Below, piece by piece: positions 35,713 to 44,697 of a stretch of DNA of 64,000 nucleotides (positions are counted from its first letter, which is position 1; the number at the start of each line of letters is the position of its first letter). The notes beneath the pieces are model-generated. The model was given only the letters and a program-made list of their open reading frames with translations, was not told the DNA's origin and ran no database searches. The stretch spans positions 504,642 through 568,641 of the forward strand of contig CAWAVG010000003.1 in NCBI GenBank assembly GCA_963785425.1, in the 5' to 3' direction. The stretch comes from RYN-133 sp963785425. GTDB taxonomy: Bacteria > Actinomycetota > Actinomycetes > Mycobacteriales > Jatrophihabitantaceae. A program made the translations under genes and the position numbers.

Positions 35713-37394
35713 TCACCCGAAGCGCTCCGTCGTCGCCGCAACCAGGTCAGCACGATCCCGGGCAACGCGACGGCAGCGACGATGTCGAGAGCGGTCAACA
35801 TCGGCAGCAGCCAGTTCTTCGACTGGGACGGTGTCTGCAGGGCGACTGGCACGGCGGCCGGCGCAGCGGCATCGGTGCCCGTCTGCGCGCCGATCTGCTG
35901 GCCGGTGTCGGGGTCGGTCGACGTCGACGCGCTCGGCGAAGGCGCCCCGAGCGCTGCCGACGTCGGTTGCTTGCCGTGCTTACCCCCTGCCGGGGCGGTC
36001 GTCTGCGTCGCACCGGGTACCGATGCGCCGCCGGTGTTGTTCGCCGTGCTCTGCGAACCGACGGTCGGTGCCGGAGCTCCGGTGCCGCATGTCAACGGCT
36101 GGCCGATCTTGTCGCACGGGTTGGGCTGCGGCGCGTCGACGACCAGGTGGTTCACACCATTGGAGTAGGTCGGGTTGTTGCATCCGTTCAGCTGCTTCAG
36201 ATCGGGTGTCGGGACGTGGCCCGGCACGTTGTCGACCTGCTGGAAACCACCGACGACGAGGTTCTTGGGCAGCGGCGAGTAGCCGAGCGCGCCGGACTTC
36301 TGCTGCGCACCGCAGAGCACGTAGTTCAACCAGGTCGACAACGTGGCGCCCTTGGACGAGTCGAAACGAGGCGGCGGGCCGGCGTTGTTGCCGTTGATGA
36401 CGCGGTGCGCGCGCGGGATGACCAGATAGCTGTAGCTCGACAGCGGATAGGTGCGCGGGTCAGCGTTCGTGTACACCCCGTCGAGGTTCTGCATGAGGAA
36501 CGTCGGGCTGGCCGGGTTCTCGTCGATCACCGCCTTCTGCAACGCGATGGCGACGTTCGACGGCGTGGGCAGCGAGTAGTACCCGGCTTTGTTGAGCACC
36601 TTGACGACCGGGATGTTGTTGTTCAGCGCGTAGGCGTACTCGTCGTAGCCGATCGCGCCCTCGCCGAAGCTCGGCGAGGAGATGTAGCTGGCCACCTGGT
36701 CGGACCCGTTGCGCTGTACCGAGCCGCTGAAGCCAGGGTAGAACTCCGTCGGACCGCACCCGCCGCCCCCGCCCTGCGCCTGGCAGAACGGTGTCCACAG
36801 CGACGCGTACTGGCGCCACATCCAGCGGGTGAACATGTAGCTCGCGCCCGAGCCGTCCGAACGCGTGACCACGGTGATGTGCTGGCTGGGCAGCGCCATG
36901 CCGTAGTCCTTCGTGATCGCGGGGTCGCTCCAGTCGGTGATCTTGCCGGTGAAGATCTTCGCGAGCGTCTCGCCGGAAAGGCGCAGGTTGGTGATGCGCT
37001 TGCCGCCGACGACCAGGTTGTAGAGGAACGACGTGCCACCGGCGACGATCGGCACGTACGAGTAGGCGTACGACGACTGCTCGGTACCGGCGCCGAACGG
37101 GTCCGGCTCGGTGAGGAAGGCGATGTCGGACGCCGCGAAGTCTGCCTGGTTGACGATGTAGTGCTGGCGTCCCGCGGCCGACCCGTCGCCGCTGAAGTTG
37201 ATCGTGATGCCGCGCGGGTTGACGTCGCGGCTCCACTGGTCGATCGCCGGCTGCGCCCACGACGAGCCGTCGCCGGACAGCGGCACGAAGCTCGCGGCAT
37301 GCGCGGCCGGAGCCGCGAACGAGCAACCGAGAGCTGCGAGTACGAACGCGCTCGCCATTGCCAGCCAACGGCGGCACGACGGGTGGGTGGTCAT
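35709..37394 (-). CDS. PstS-like phosphate-binding protein with C-terminal membrane anchor
   Basis: 561 aa. Signal peptide (residues 8-31, ending AAHAA), then a type II periplasmic-binding PstS domain: LSGDGSSWAQPAIDQW, GRQHYIVNQADFAASDIAF, ETLAKIFTGKITDWSDPAI, VVTRSDGSGASYMFTRWM, IGYDEYAYAL, and the SYSYLVIPR region. A Pro/Thr/Gln-rich stalk (about 450-520) leads to a C-terminal helix (LLPMLTALDIVAAVALPGIVLTW) and basic tail RRRR. Free PstS is secreted or lipid-anchored; this one is tethered through its C-terminus. Its ATG shares one base with the pstA stop. Confidence 0.85.
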   Translation of the reverse strand: MTTHPSCRRWLAMASAFVLAALGCSFAAPAAHAASFVPLSGDGSSWAQPAIDQWSRDVNPRGITINFSGDGSAAGRQHYIVNQADFAASDIAFLTEPDPFGAGTEQSSYAYSYVPIVAGGTSFLYNLVVGGKRITNLRLSGETLAKIFTGKITDWSDPAITKDYGMALPSQHITVVTRSDGSGASYMFTRWMWRQYASLWTPFCQAQGGGGGCGPTEFYPGFSGSVQRNGSDQVASYISSPSFGEGAIGYDEYAYALNNNIPVVKVLNKAGYYSLPTPSNVAIALQKAVIDENPASPTFLMQNLDGVYTNADPRTYPLSSYSYLVIPRAHRVINGNNAGPPPRFDSSKGATLSTWLNYVLCGAQQKSGALGYSPLPKNLVVGGFQQVDNVPGHVPTPDLKQLNGCNNPTYSNGVNHLVVDAPQPNPCDKIGQPLTCGTGAPAPTVGSQSTANNTGGASVPGATQTTAPAGGKHGKQPTSAALGAPSPSASTSTDPDTGQQIGAQTGTDAAAPAAVPVALQTPSQSKNWLLPMLTALDIVAAVALPGIVLTWLRRRRSASGE

Positions 37395-38644
37395 CAGGCC
37401 TCACTCATCTGGGGTTGTGCGGGGACGGTGCGGCGATCGGACGCCGCTGTCGCTCGTCCGGTGTCGCGCTGGATGCGGCGACGCTGGCGCCGGGTCAACT
37501 CGCCGGGCTCCTTGCCGCCGATGAGTCGCGCGACCGCGAACAGCACGAGCACCGTGAGCATCAGTGCGAGCCCGGCACCGAACGCGCGCGACACCATGGT
37601 CGCCTGCGGGAACCGCACGTAGCTGTAGATGTAGAGCGGCAGGCTGACCTGCGGCCCCGAGAACGGGTTGGTGTTCATGCCGCTGGTGAAGCCGGCGGTG
37701 AGCAGCACCGGCGAGGTCTCGCCGACTGCGCGCGCCATCGCCAGGATGACGGCGGTCGCGAGGCCGGAACGCGCGGTCGGCAGCACAACGGTGAACACGG
37801 TGCGCGCCTGACTGGCACCGAGCGCGTAGGACGCCTCGCGCAGCCCGCCGGGGACGAGCCGCAGGATCACCTCGGCGCTGCGCGTGACGATCGGGATCAT
37901 CATCACGCTCAGCGCGAGCGCCGCGGCGAACCCGCTCTGGTCGATGCCCAGCGAGAGCACCGCGAACGCGTAGATGAACAGACCGGCGATGATCTCCGGC
38001 AGGGCCGTCATCGCCTCGACGATGGTGCGCACCGGACGTGCCATGGGGCCGCCGACCTCGACCAGGAACAGCGCGGCGAACACACCGAGCGGCACCGACA
38101 CGACGGTCGCGATCGCCATCTGCTCCAGCGAGCCGACCAGGGCATGCACCATGCCGCCCGAGGTGAGCGGGTCCAACGGCCCGGCCAGCGACATCGTCTG
38201 GCTGAAGAAGTTGCTGTGCCGGATGGCGTCCCAGCCGCGGAAGACCACGTACCCGATCTGGTCGAGCACGATCGCGAGCACGAGGAGGCCGGCGCTCGCC
38301 ACGACGGCCGTCACGATGCGGTCGACGACGACCCGGAACGGCCACTGGGTGCTGCATACCCCGGCGTAGACCAGGAGGAATACTGCGTAGCAGCACGCCC
38401 AGAACCCGAGCGCACCAGACAGCGGCAGCACGCGCTCGTAGAGCACCCAGGTCAGTCCGAGCGCGGCGAGTACCGAGCCGACGACCGAGTAGAGCCCGGC
38501 GGCAGAGAAGGCGCGCAGGGAGATGCGCCGGGGCGGCGGGTCGACGAGCGTTTCGGTCCGTTCGCGGTCCTCCTCGGTGGCGGCGGGCGCGGTGCTACTC
38601 GCGCTCTCGCTTGCGTGCGGCGCGACGGTGTCGGTGTTGGCCAT
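37394..38644 (-). CDS. pstA: Phosphate ABC transporter permease PstA
   Basis: 416 aa, longer than usual (about 280-300): the first 120 residues add a cytoplasmic segment and two extra helices. The permease core has six helices with the BPD motif LGASQARTVFTVVLPTARSG and LAMARAVGETSPVLLTAG. Translocates phosphate with PstC. It begins one base after the pstC stop. Confidence 0.92.
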   Translation of the reverse strand: MANTDTVAPHASESASSTAPAATEEDRERTETLVDPPPRRISLRAFSAAGLYSVVGSVLAALGLTWVLYERVLPLSGALGFWACCYAVFLLVYAGVCSTQWPFRVVVDRIVTAVVASAGLLVLAIVLDQIGYVVFRGWDAIRHSNFFSQTMSLAGPLDPLTSGGMVHALVGSLEQMAIATVVSVPLGVFAALFLVEVGGPMARPVRTIVEAMTALPEIIAGLFIYAFAVLSLGIDQSGFAAALALSVMMIPIVTRSAEVILRLVPGGLREASYALGASQARTVFTVVLPTARSGLATAVILAMARAVGETSPVLLTAGFTSGMNTNPFSGPQVSLPLYIYSYVRFPQATMVSRAFGAGLALMLTVLVLFAVARLIGGKEPGELTRRQRRRIQRDTGRATAASDRRTVPAQPQMSEA

Positions 38645-38645
38645 G

Positions 38646-39665
38646 TCAGTCCGTTTGTGCCCCGGAGCGCGACCGGCTCACGACGATCGACGCGAGCGCA
38701 TTGACGATCAGCGTGATGACGAACAGCACGAGGCCGGCCGCCATGAGCGCCGAAAGCATCTCCGGCGTCGATTCCTGGTAACGCAGCGCGATCGTGACGG
38801 CGATCGAGTTGCCGGAGTTCTCGAGGACGTGCCAGGCCAGCCCGTAGGTCGGCGACAGGATCAGCGCGAGCGCGATCGTCTCGCCCATCGCGCGTCCGAA
38901 GCCGAGCATGATCGCGCCGATCATGCCGCCGCGCCCGTACGGCAGCACCACTGTGCGCACCATGCCCCACCGGCTCGCGCCCAGGGCGAACGCGGCTTCG
39001 CGCTCCCCCACCGGCGCGCGGGAGAACACCTCCCGGCTGATCGAGGCGATGATCGGGATCACCATCAGCGACACGACCACGCCGCCTATGAACGTCGACG
39101 AGGTGAACGAACTCGGCGTGTGCCCGCCGCGAACCCTGAAGAACGGCAGCCAAGACAGGTGGTCGGACATCCATCGCAGCGTGCCGATGATGCGGGGCTG
39201 CAGGAAGAACACGCCCCACAGGCCGTAGATGATGCTGGGCACAGCGGCCATGAGATCGATCAGCGCGATCAACGGCCGGCGCAGCCGTACCGGTGCGTAC
39301 TCCGACACGAAGATCGCGGTCGCGAGGGCCACCGGCACCGCGATCACCAGCGCGATCAGCGCGATGATGATGCCGTCGGGAAGGGTCGCCGCGATGCCGA
39401 ACCGGTTCGCCGCGGGGATCCAGGTCTTGGTCGTGAAGAAGCTGAAGCCCGCCTTGCGGAACGCACTCGCGGCGCGCAGCACGAGGAACAGTGCGATCAG
39501 CCCGGTGATCAGCAGGACGGCGCCACCGGCCGAGCGCAACGCGCCGCGGAACACCCGGTCGCCGGATGAGCGCGTGACCGCGATCGCACGCGGCACGTCC
39601 TCGCCGCCGGGCGGGTCCGGGGGCGCCAGGAAGTGGTCGAGCGGCGATGTCGTCCCGCTGGTCAT
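38646..39665 (-). CDS. pstC: Phosphate ABC transporter permease PstC
   Basis: 339 aa. ATG 39665 overlaps the stop of the giant binding-like gene (ATGA). Six predicted helices; PstC signatures MAAVPSIIYGLWGVFFLQP, REAAFALGASRWGMVRTVVLPYGRGGMIGAIMLGFGRAMGETIALALIL. A loop with SFFTTKTWIPAANRFGIAATLPDG is as in other PstC proteins. Confidence 0.93.
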   Translation of the reverse strand: MTSGTTSPLDHFLAPPDPPGGEDVPRAIAVTRSSGDRVFRGALRSAGGAVLLITGLIALFLVLRAASAFRKAGFSFFTTKTWIPAANRFGIAATLPDGIIIALIALVIAVPVALATAIFVSEYAPVRLRRPLIALIDLMAAVPSIIYGLWGVFFLQPRIIGTLRWMSDHLSWLPFFRVRGGHTPSSFTSSTFIGGVVVSLMVIPIIASISREVFSRAPVGEREAAFALGASRWGMVRTVVLPYGRGGMIGAIMLGFGRAMGETIALALILSPTYGLAWHVLENSGNSIAVTIALRYQESTPEMLSALMAAGLVLFVITLIVNALASIVVSRSRSGAQTD

Positions 39666-42130
39666 CGGCGCACCAGCCGGCGCAGCTGTGCGCTCGCGCG
39701 CCGGCCGGTCGCGGTGCCGCGCAGGGCTACCACGCCCGGTCCCCCGACGAGCAACGCGAGGATGAGCACGAGCACGGCGGGTAGCACCCACACCGTCGGG
39801 ACGCTCTTGTCCGCGTGCTTGTAGCCGTAGGCGGCGGGTGACGGCGACGGAGTCGGGGTGGGCGCTGCCTTCGAGGGCGATGTCGGCTTCGTTGCGCGGG
39901 ACGTCGGGGCAGGCTTCGACGTGACCGGTTGCGCGTTCGAGACCGGCGCGGGCAGTGCGGCTATCGGTGCCGGCTGCGACACCGGCGGTGCCGGCGTGGT
40001 GCTGGTGTGGTGCGGCTTCGGTCGCGCCGGGTTGCACGATGCCGTAGTGATGCCTCGCGCCGCCCGGAGCGTTTTCGCCCGCTGTGCGCCGGTCAGAGGG
40101 ACGTCGCCGAGCGCGAGCTCGCCCGGATCGAGACCGGCGCGCTGCGAGTGCGCGACCAGGTGCAGGAACTCGCCGATAGCAGTCGCCTTCGGCGAGCTGA
40201 TGCCGCAGGTCGGCACCATTGCGTAGTCGACGGTAGCGAGGGGATAGGCCGATGTGCTCGTGGTGTGCAGGTCGACCGACTGCGTGACGCCGTCATGATG
40301 CGTCTGCATGTGCATCAGCGCGCTGTGGATCGTCGCCGTTGCCGCGGCGACCGGCCGGCCAGCGTGATTGACGAGGCGTGCGGTCGGGAACCGGTCGGCG
40401 GCCGCGTCGACCGAGCCGACGATCGCGAACAACGCACGCCGCCCGGGCGACTGTGGTCCGAACCGCTGGTAGACGCAGGGGACGCCGGTGTTGCTGCCGC
40501 ACGACGGCAGCGTCGGATCGATACCGCTGGGACGGTCGATGACCAGCGAGGACGCGACACTGTCGAGCCCCGTGATGGGGTTCCATGTCACCTGCATCGT
40601 CGACTGGCCGGGCACACCGTTCGACTCCGGCGCGGTGTAGCCCGGGTCGAGCACCTGGAACGACGACTGCGGCATCGGCGCCGACTTGTAATAGGTGTTC
40701 ACGTGCATGCCCCATTGGTCGGGCTTGCCGTGCAGGAACGCGTGCGCCGTGGGGTCCGCGTTCACCCACGCGGTGAGCTGCGTGACGAGATCGCTGTCGC
40801 CGGCCACCACGAGCGGCAAGAACTGCCCGTGGTTCAACGCGCTGACCGGCGGGAAGTCGGCGCGCGGGTACTGCCGATTGAGCTTGTGGAACTCGGGATC
40901 GTCGAAGATGTCGGTTGGATTGCCGCGCACCGCAGGGTCGCACGCCGGCCCCTGCTTCGAGGTGGTCGCCGCCTGCGCGCAGTCGAACGCGAGCGAGTAC
41001 GACTGTGTGATCAACTTGGCCACGAGCCGCGCGTTGAGCGTCAGGTGCGTGATGAGCTTGCCGGTGCGTTCATTGTCGATGTGATAGGCGACGACGATGG
41101 CCGAGTTCGCGACCGGCGCGTATGCGAACTTGCGTTGCGGTGGGCCGAGCCCGGTCGCCGCCGGCTGGTTCACCACGGCCACGTCCACGGCGGACGTGAG
41201 CGCGCCCGAGCCGGACAGGAACGACTGCCGGGCGAGCTGCTCGTTGACGCCGGAATCGAAGTCGAAGTTCAACCCGGAGTTGCCGAGACACCACGCCGAG
41301 CGCCACTGCTGGAACGTGCGGGCCAGCGCGGGAGCACCTTCGGCGACGAAGGAGAAGTTCCGCACCGGGCAGTTCTGCGGTGTGGGCGCAAACGACAGCG
41401 GCACCACGATGCGGTCGCCCCAGCTGCACGCCTGCCCGAGGCTGGTGTCGAGCGCGTAGTTGCCGAATACCAGCCCCACGTCGCCGCTGTGGTCCGCGCA
41501 GTCGACTGCACTGCTGCCGGGCTTGGAACCGGGGTTCTGCACGCCACCCCAGTTCGGCAGCACCACGATCGAGCACCGCTGCTGCGCACCGCACCGCAGG
41601 AAGTCGTTCTCAACGCTCGTCTCGACGTGGAAGTACGCCTCGCCATCGCCGTTTCGGCCGGTGAGCGTGTACGCCTCGTTGCCTACGCCGTGTGCGGCGT
41701 TGGCGTCGCCGGCGGTGAAGTTGTAGCAATCCGGGCCGAAGTCTGGCCACTTCCACAGCTTGGGGTGCTGCGGGTTGGTGCCGCGGCACTCCAGCACGGT
41801 GACGGCGTAGTAGGTGTTGCCGCCGCTGAAGTACGGGCCCGCGCCGTTCACGCTCGGCGTGAAGTGGCGCCAGCTCACGTGCACGACCTGGTCGGTCAGG
41901 TTCTTGGTCTGGTCGACGGTCACCGTCGGCACACCGGCGAAGGGACGCTTGTGCTTCGGATCCCAGGCGTGGTCGCCCGACACCGTCCCCTGCACGGTGG
42001 TGCCGGCAGCGGGGCCGTGTGCGGAGGTCGGCGCCGCGCCGGCCCTGATCGGACCGAGTCCGACGGCGGCCACGACGAGCACGGCGCACGTCGCGATCCG
42101 GGCCAGGCCGAACCGGCGCAGATCAGTCAT
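39662..42130 (-). CDS. Giant membrane-anchored surface protein of the pst operon
   Basis: 822 aa. Signal peptide (residues about 8-32), an N-terminal beta-rich Cys-containing domain (about 35-260), a central region with binding-protein character (FDFDSGVNEQLARQSFLSGSGALTSAVDVAVVNQPA, FAYAPVANSAIVVAYHI, LVAKLITQSYS), a further beta region, a Pro/Thr/Ser stalk (about 715-775) and a C-terminal transmembrane helix (VWVLPAVLVLILALLVGGPGVVAL) with basic tail. The central segment resembles PstS-type domains, including the probable phosphate-contact serines. It sits between pstS and pstC, overlapping pstC. AAGGA precedes the ATG at 42130. Likely a tethered phosphate or ligand receptor; function unproven. 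Confidence 0.75.
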   Translation of the reverse strand: MTDLRRFGLARIATCAVLVVAAVGLGPIRAGAAPTSAHGPAAGTTVQGTVSGDHAWDPKHKRPFAGVPTVTVDQTKNLTDQVVHVSWRHFTPSVNGAGPYFSGGNTYYAVTVLECRGTNPQHPKLWKWPDFGPDCYNFTAGDANAAHGVGNEAYTLTGRNGDGEAYFHVETSVENDFLRCGAQQRCSIVVLPNWGGVQNPGSKPGSSAVDCADHSGDVGLVFGNYALDTSLGQACSWGDRIVVPLSFAPTPQNCPVRNFSFVAEGAPALARTFQQWRSAWCLGNSGLNFDFDSGVNEQLARQSFLSGSGALTSAVDVAVVNQPAATGLGPPQRKFAYAPVANSAIVVAYHIDNERTGKLITHLTLNARLVAKLITQSYSLAFDCAQAATTSKQGPACDPAVRGNPTDIFDDPEFHKLNRQYPRADFPPVSALNHGQFLPLVVAGDSDLVTQLTAWVNADPTAHAFLHGKPDQWGMHVNTYYKSAPMPQSSFQVLDPGYTAPESNGVPGQSTMQVTWNPITGLDSVASSLVIDRPSGIDPTLPSCGSNTGVPCVYQRFGPQSPGRRALFAIVGSVDAAADRFPTARLVNHAGRPVAAATATIHSALMHMQTHHDGVTQSVDLHTTSTSAYPLATVDYAMVPTCGISSPKATAIGEFLHLVAHSQRAGLDPGELALGDVPLTGAQRAKTLRAARGITTASCNPARPKPHHTSTTPAPPVSQPAPIAALPAPVSNAQPVTSKPAPTSRATKPTSPSKAAPTPTPSPSPAAYGYKHADKSVPTVWVLPAVLVLILALLVGGPGVVALRGTATGRRASAQLRRLVRR

Positions 42131-42282
42131 GGATGTCCTTGTGAATCGAAGCGATGCCCGCCCGCGACAAATGCGAGTCGGCGCGAGCCTGACACGGCTG
42201 GCTAACGGGAGGTGTTGTGCTGGTTGCCGGAGAGTGAACCGCGCGATGAACATTCCGTGCCGCAGGCAGCCGTCGCATGCAG

Positions 42283-42323
42283 CGGCCGGCCTGTCCACCT
42301 GACAAAGGCGGACAGACCGGCCG
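42283..42323 (-). terminator. Strong stem-loop after pstS
   Basis: CGGCCGGCCTGTCC (42283-42296) pairs with GGACAGACCGGCCG (42310-42323): 14 bp with one mismatch/wobble and a 13-nt loop, 31 bases past the pstS stop and well before the next start at 42130. No T-run. It probably ends or stabilises most pstS messages so that PstS exceeds the other proteins. Confidence 0.7.
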
Positions 42324-42354
42324 TTCGTGCATTAGGCGACGCGGTACGACCCGA

Positions 42355-43452
42355 CTACTCGGTCGAGCCGCAGCGGCTGGTGGGCAGGAATCCGAAGCTC
42401 TGGATAAGAGACTTCGCGGTCGTGCTCTTGCAGATCCAGCCGGTGCCCGGCGTGCCGTTTCCGAACAGCGGACGCAGGTACTTGGGGATGGTCTGCCCAC
42501 CGTTCGTCGACGAGTTGCGAAGGACGTTGTAGACCTCGCGCAGGTACGGGAACGTCGAGTTGATGGTCTTGTGCGGGGCCGTGCCGGTGGTCGGCGCGAC
42601 GTGGTTGATGTTGCGCAGCAGCTGCTTGCCCTGCGTCCCGGTGCCGTGGCCACCCTGCGACTGCGCGAGGTAGACCGCCACCGAGTACGGGAACACGATG
42701 TCGGGGGCGGTACTCGTCTTCTTGAAGATCGCGTTCGCGCCCTCGTTCTCCTCGACGGAGTCGTCCTGGCCCTGCACGCAGGAACCGAGCGTGGTGACAC
42801 CGATCTGGGTGAGGAAGAACTTGCGGGTGCCCGAGCTCGACTGCGGGATCACCGGGATGATCTGGTCGGTGCTCGTGCCACCGACCTCCTTCCAGGTGAC
42901 CGGCCCCGACAGCTTCGAGTTGAGGATGCTGGCGTCGCAGCTGTAGATCGCGGTCAGCTGCTGGGTGCTCAGGTTCGGCGTCGCGTGCGTCGAACCGGTG
43001 AAGTTGTCAGCGCTCCAGGTGACGCCGTCGATGGCGAACGGGACGAAGAGGATGCTGCCCGGGTCGGTACCGGCTGTGCGTGCACGCGACGAGCGTGCGA
43101 AGTCGGCGCAGTGATCGGTCGTGTCGCCCGACGGCCGCGTACCCGCTTCGAGCTCGGTGATGCCGGCGCTCGAGCCGTTCGGGCGCGTGATCGCCGTGCA
43201 TCCGGACTTCTCCGTGATAGTCGCGCTCCCGACGGCGTCGAAGCTGTACATCTTGGTCGTCGGGTTCGTCTTGTTGTACGCGGTCGAGAACGCGTCGACG
43301 ACCAGCTGGGTGGTGTCCGAACCGGTGCCGACGATCGACTTGTGCGGTGGCGTGACGCCCTTGGGCGGGTCGGCCACGGCGGCGCTCGCAACGCAGACGG
43401 CGGTCGTCGCTACGACTCCGCCGACGGCGAGCATCTTCTGGATCTTGCTCAC
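42355..43452 (-). CDS. pstS: Phosphate-binding protein PstS
   Basis: 365 aa. Secretion signal ending about AVA-DPP (residues 1-27). No lipobox is visible (the only early Cys is followed by VAS without the [LVI]-x-x-C pattern), so it appears soluble and secreted, unlike most actinobacterial PstS lipoproteins. PstS domain landmarks: VGTGSDTTQLVVDAFS, PNGSSAGITELEAG, IPQSSSGTRKFFLTQIG, FPYSVAVYLAQ. GTG 43452 is chosen for the excellent AAGGAG seven bases upstream. First gene of the operon. Confidence 0.9.
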   Translation of the reverse strand: MSKIQKMLAVGGVVATTAVCVASAAVADPPKGVTPPHKSIVGTGSDTTQLVVDAFSTAYNKTNPTTKMYSFDAVGSATITEKSGCTAITRPNGSSAGITELEAGTRPSGDTTDHCADFARSSRARTAGTDPGSILFVPFAIDGVTWSADNFTGSTHATPNLSTQQLTAIYSCDASILNSKLSGPVTWKEVGGTSTDQIIPVIPQSSSGTRKFFLTQIGVTTLGSCVQGQDDSVEENEGANAIFKKTSTAPDIVFPYSVAVYLAQSQGGHGTGTQGKQLLRNINHVAPTTGTAPHKTINSTFPYLREVYNVLRNSSTNGGQTIPKYLRPLFGNGTPGTGWICKSTTAKSLIQSFGFLPTSRCGSTE

Positions 43453-44025
43453 GCAGGTGCTCCTTAGGTGCACTGAGACAGGTCCGCCACGGCGCCCGGG
43501 CGGCTCGCGGGAGATCGCCGTGATCCCCTGCGGGCGGAACGATTTCCCACCGCGCCCTGCGGATCAAGACACAGCGCGAACCCGCCTTGAAGTCGCCGTA
43601 CGTCGTTAACCTGCGCGCCGATTGGCGTCCGATTCCCGGTGGACCGGATGGCCACAAATCCGGACAGTTCATGCCGACCAAGATGTCGGCGCCGGTCTAC
43701 GGGTGCGAAACATTGCCCGATGTGACCTGGCCAGCTTGCGGAAGCGGCCCTGGCGTTCGCCGATGTCATGGATCGCGGGCTCCGCCGTCGAGCATGCACC
43801 GTCGAACTCGTTCTCTCCGACGACCTGTGTTCGGACGCCCGTACGCCACTAGGGACACGCGCGTGCACGCCCGGGCAACTCCGGTGTCTCACGGCTTCGC
43901 TGCAGCGGTGGTGGGGCGAGCCAGCTTCTCTACCAGCCGGTGCTCACGAGTCGGCGAACGCGGGAAGGTGGCGCACCACCACGACGGAGGCTTCCTGTTG
44001 CTGGAGGCCGTCTACTAGCAGCGTG
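43453..44025. other. Promoter region of the pst operon, no gene seen
   Basis: About 570 bases without a credible gene. On the minus strand, 43572-43612 contains GGTTAACGACG, ACTTCAAGGCG and GGTTCGCGCTG, which loosely resemble PHO-box 11-mer units. Only a weak candidate for phosphate control. Confidence 0.4.
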
Positions 44026-44047
44026 CTGACGCGGGAATGCGCGTCAG
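44026..44047 (-). terminator. Perfect hairpin at the end of the electron-transfer operon
   Basis: CTGACGCG-GGAATG-CGCGTCAG: an 8-bp perfect stem and 6-nt loop that includes the stop codon of the gene at 44044-44697. It likely terminates the minus-strand two-component/membrane-protein operon. Confidence 0.55.
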
Positions 44048-44697
44048 TGGTCAGGACGGAAATCGCCGTGACCGAAGTCGTGGCGCATCTGCCATGACGA
44101 CGCGGACGGCGTGAACACGGCCGCGACCGCGAATCCGATGACGAGCGAGGCGGCAACGGCGACCATCCGTAGCGTTCGGCGACGCGCTGCCGCATCGTCT
44201 CCCCGTGCCCTGAAGTCGCGCCTGCTCAGCACGAACGCTTCGTAGATGTGGGCGAGAAAATGCACCCCCGTCAGGCTCACCCACACGATGAAACTGGCCT
44301 GGTGCAGGGTCAGCCACGTGTCGCTGGCGCCATGGGTCACGAGCAGCGCGACGCCGGTGCCGATCACCGCGACGCTGCTCAGGATGACGAACGGCCCGAT
44401 CACCCTGAGCACCAAGGGTGGCGCGCCGCGTCTCACATAGTCGCGATGACCCGCGTAGTACCGGACGAAGCGGTAGATCGTCGTGCAACTCTTGAGCGCG
44501 AGCGGCCCGATCAGCGCGAGGCCGATGACCGTGTGCAGCGTGATGTAACCGCGCACGTCGAGGATCGTGAAGCCCTCGATGAGCAGCAGCACGGTCAGGA
44601 CGATGCCGGTCGATGCGGTGAGCCTGCTGTTCCCTTCGACGCCGGCGGAGTCTTCGGATCCGGTGGCCACGGTCGGGAGGACGAGGTGTCGGGTCAC
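44044..44697 (-). CDS. Small membrane protein, cytochrome-b-like
   Basis: 217 aa, five predicted helices (about residues 30-48, 54-75, 96-120, 128-155, 176-195). Histidines lie in LHTVIGLAL, TLHQASF and VHFLAHIYE, a spacing suited to axial haem ligands in b-type membrane cytochromes (DUF4405-like); haem binding is inferred. It overlaps the histidine kinase stop (GTGA), an unusual place for a membrane redox protein, and so may be sensed or controlled by that system. Confidence 0.65.
   Translation of the reverse strand: MTRHLVLPTVATGSEDSAGVEGNSRLTASTGIVLTVLLLIEGFTILDVRGYITLHTVIGLALIGPLALKSCTTIYRFVRYYAGHRDYVRRGAPPLVLRVIGPFVILSSVAVIGTGVALLVTHGASDTWLTLHQASFIVWVSLTGVHFLAHIYEAFVLSRRDFRARGDDAAARRRTLRMVAVAASLVIGFAVAAVFTPSASSWQMRHDFGHGDFRPDH

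Noticed and set aside
39929..42205. 758-codon plus-strand frame opposite the giant surface protein
   Set aside because: No signal peptide or motif; the minus strand has signal peptide, stalk, membrane anchor and overlaps with pstC.
43464..44018. Several open frames between pstS and the membrane-protein gene
   Set aside because: Composition and lack of starts with ribosome-binding sites argue against coding; treated as promoter region.
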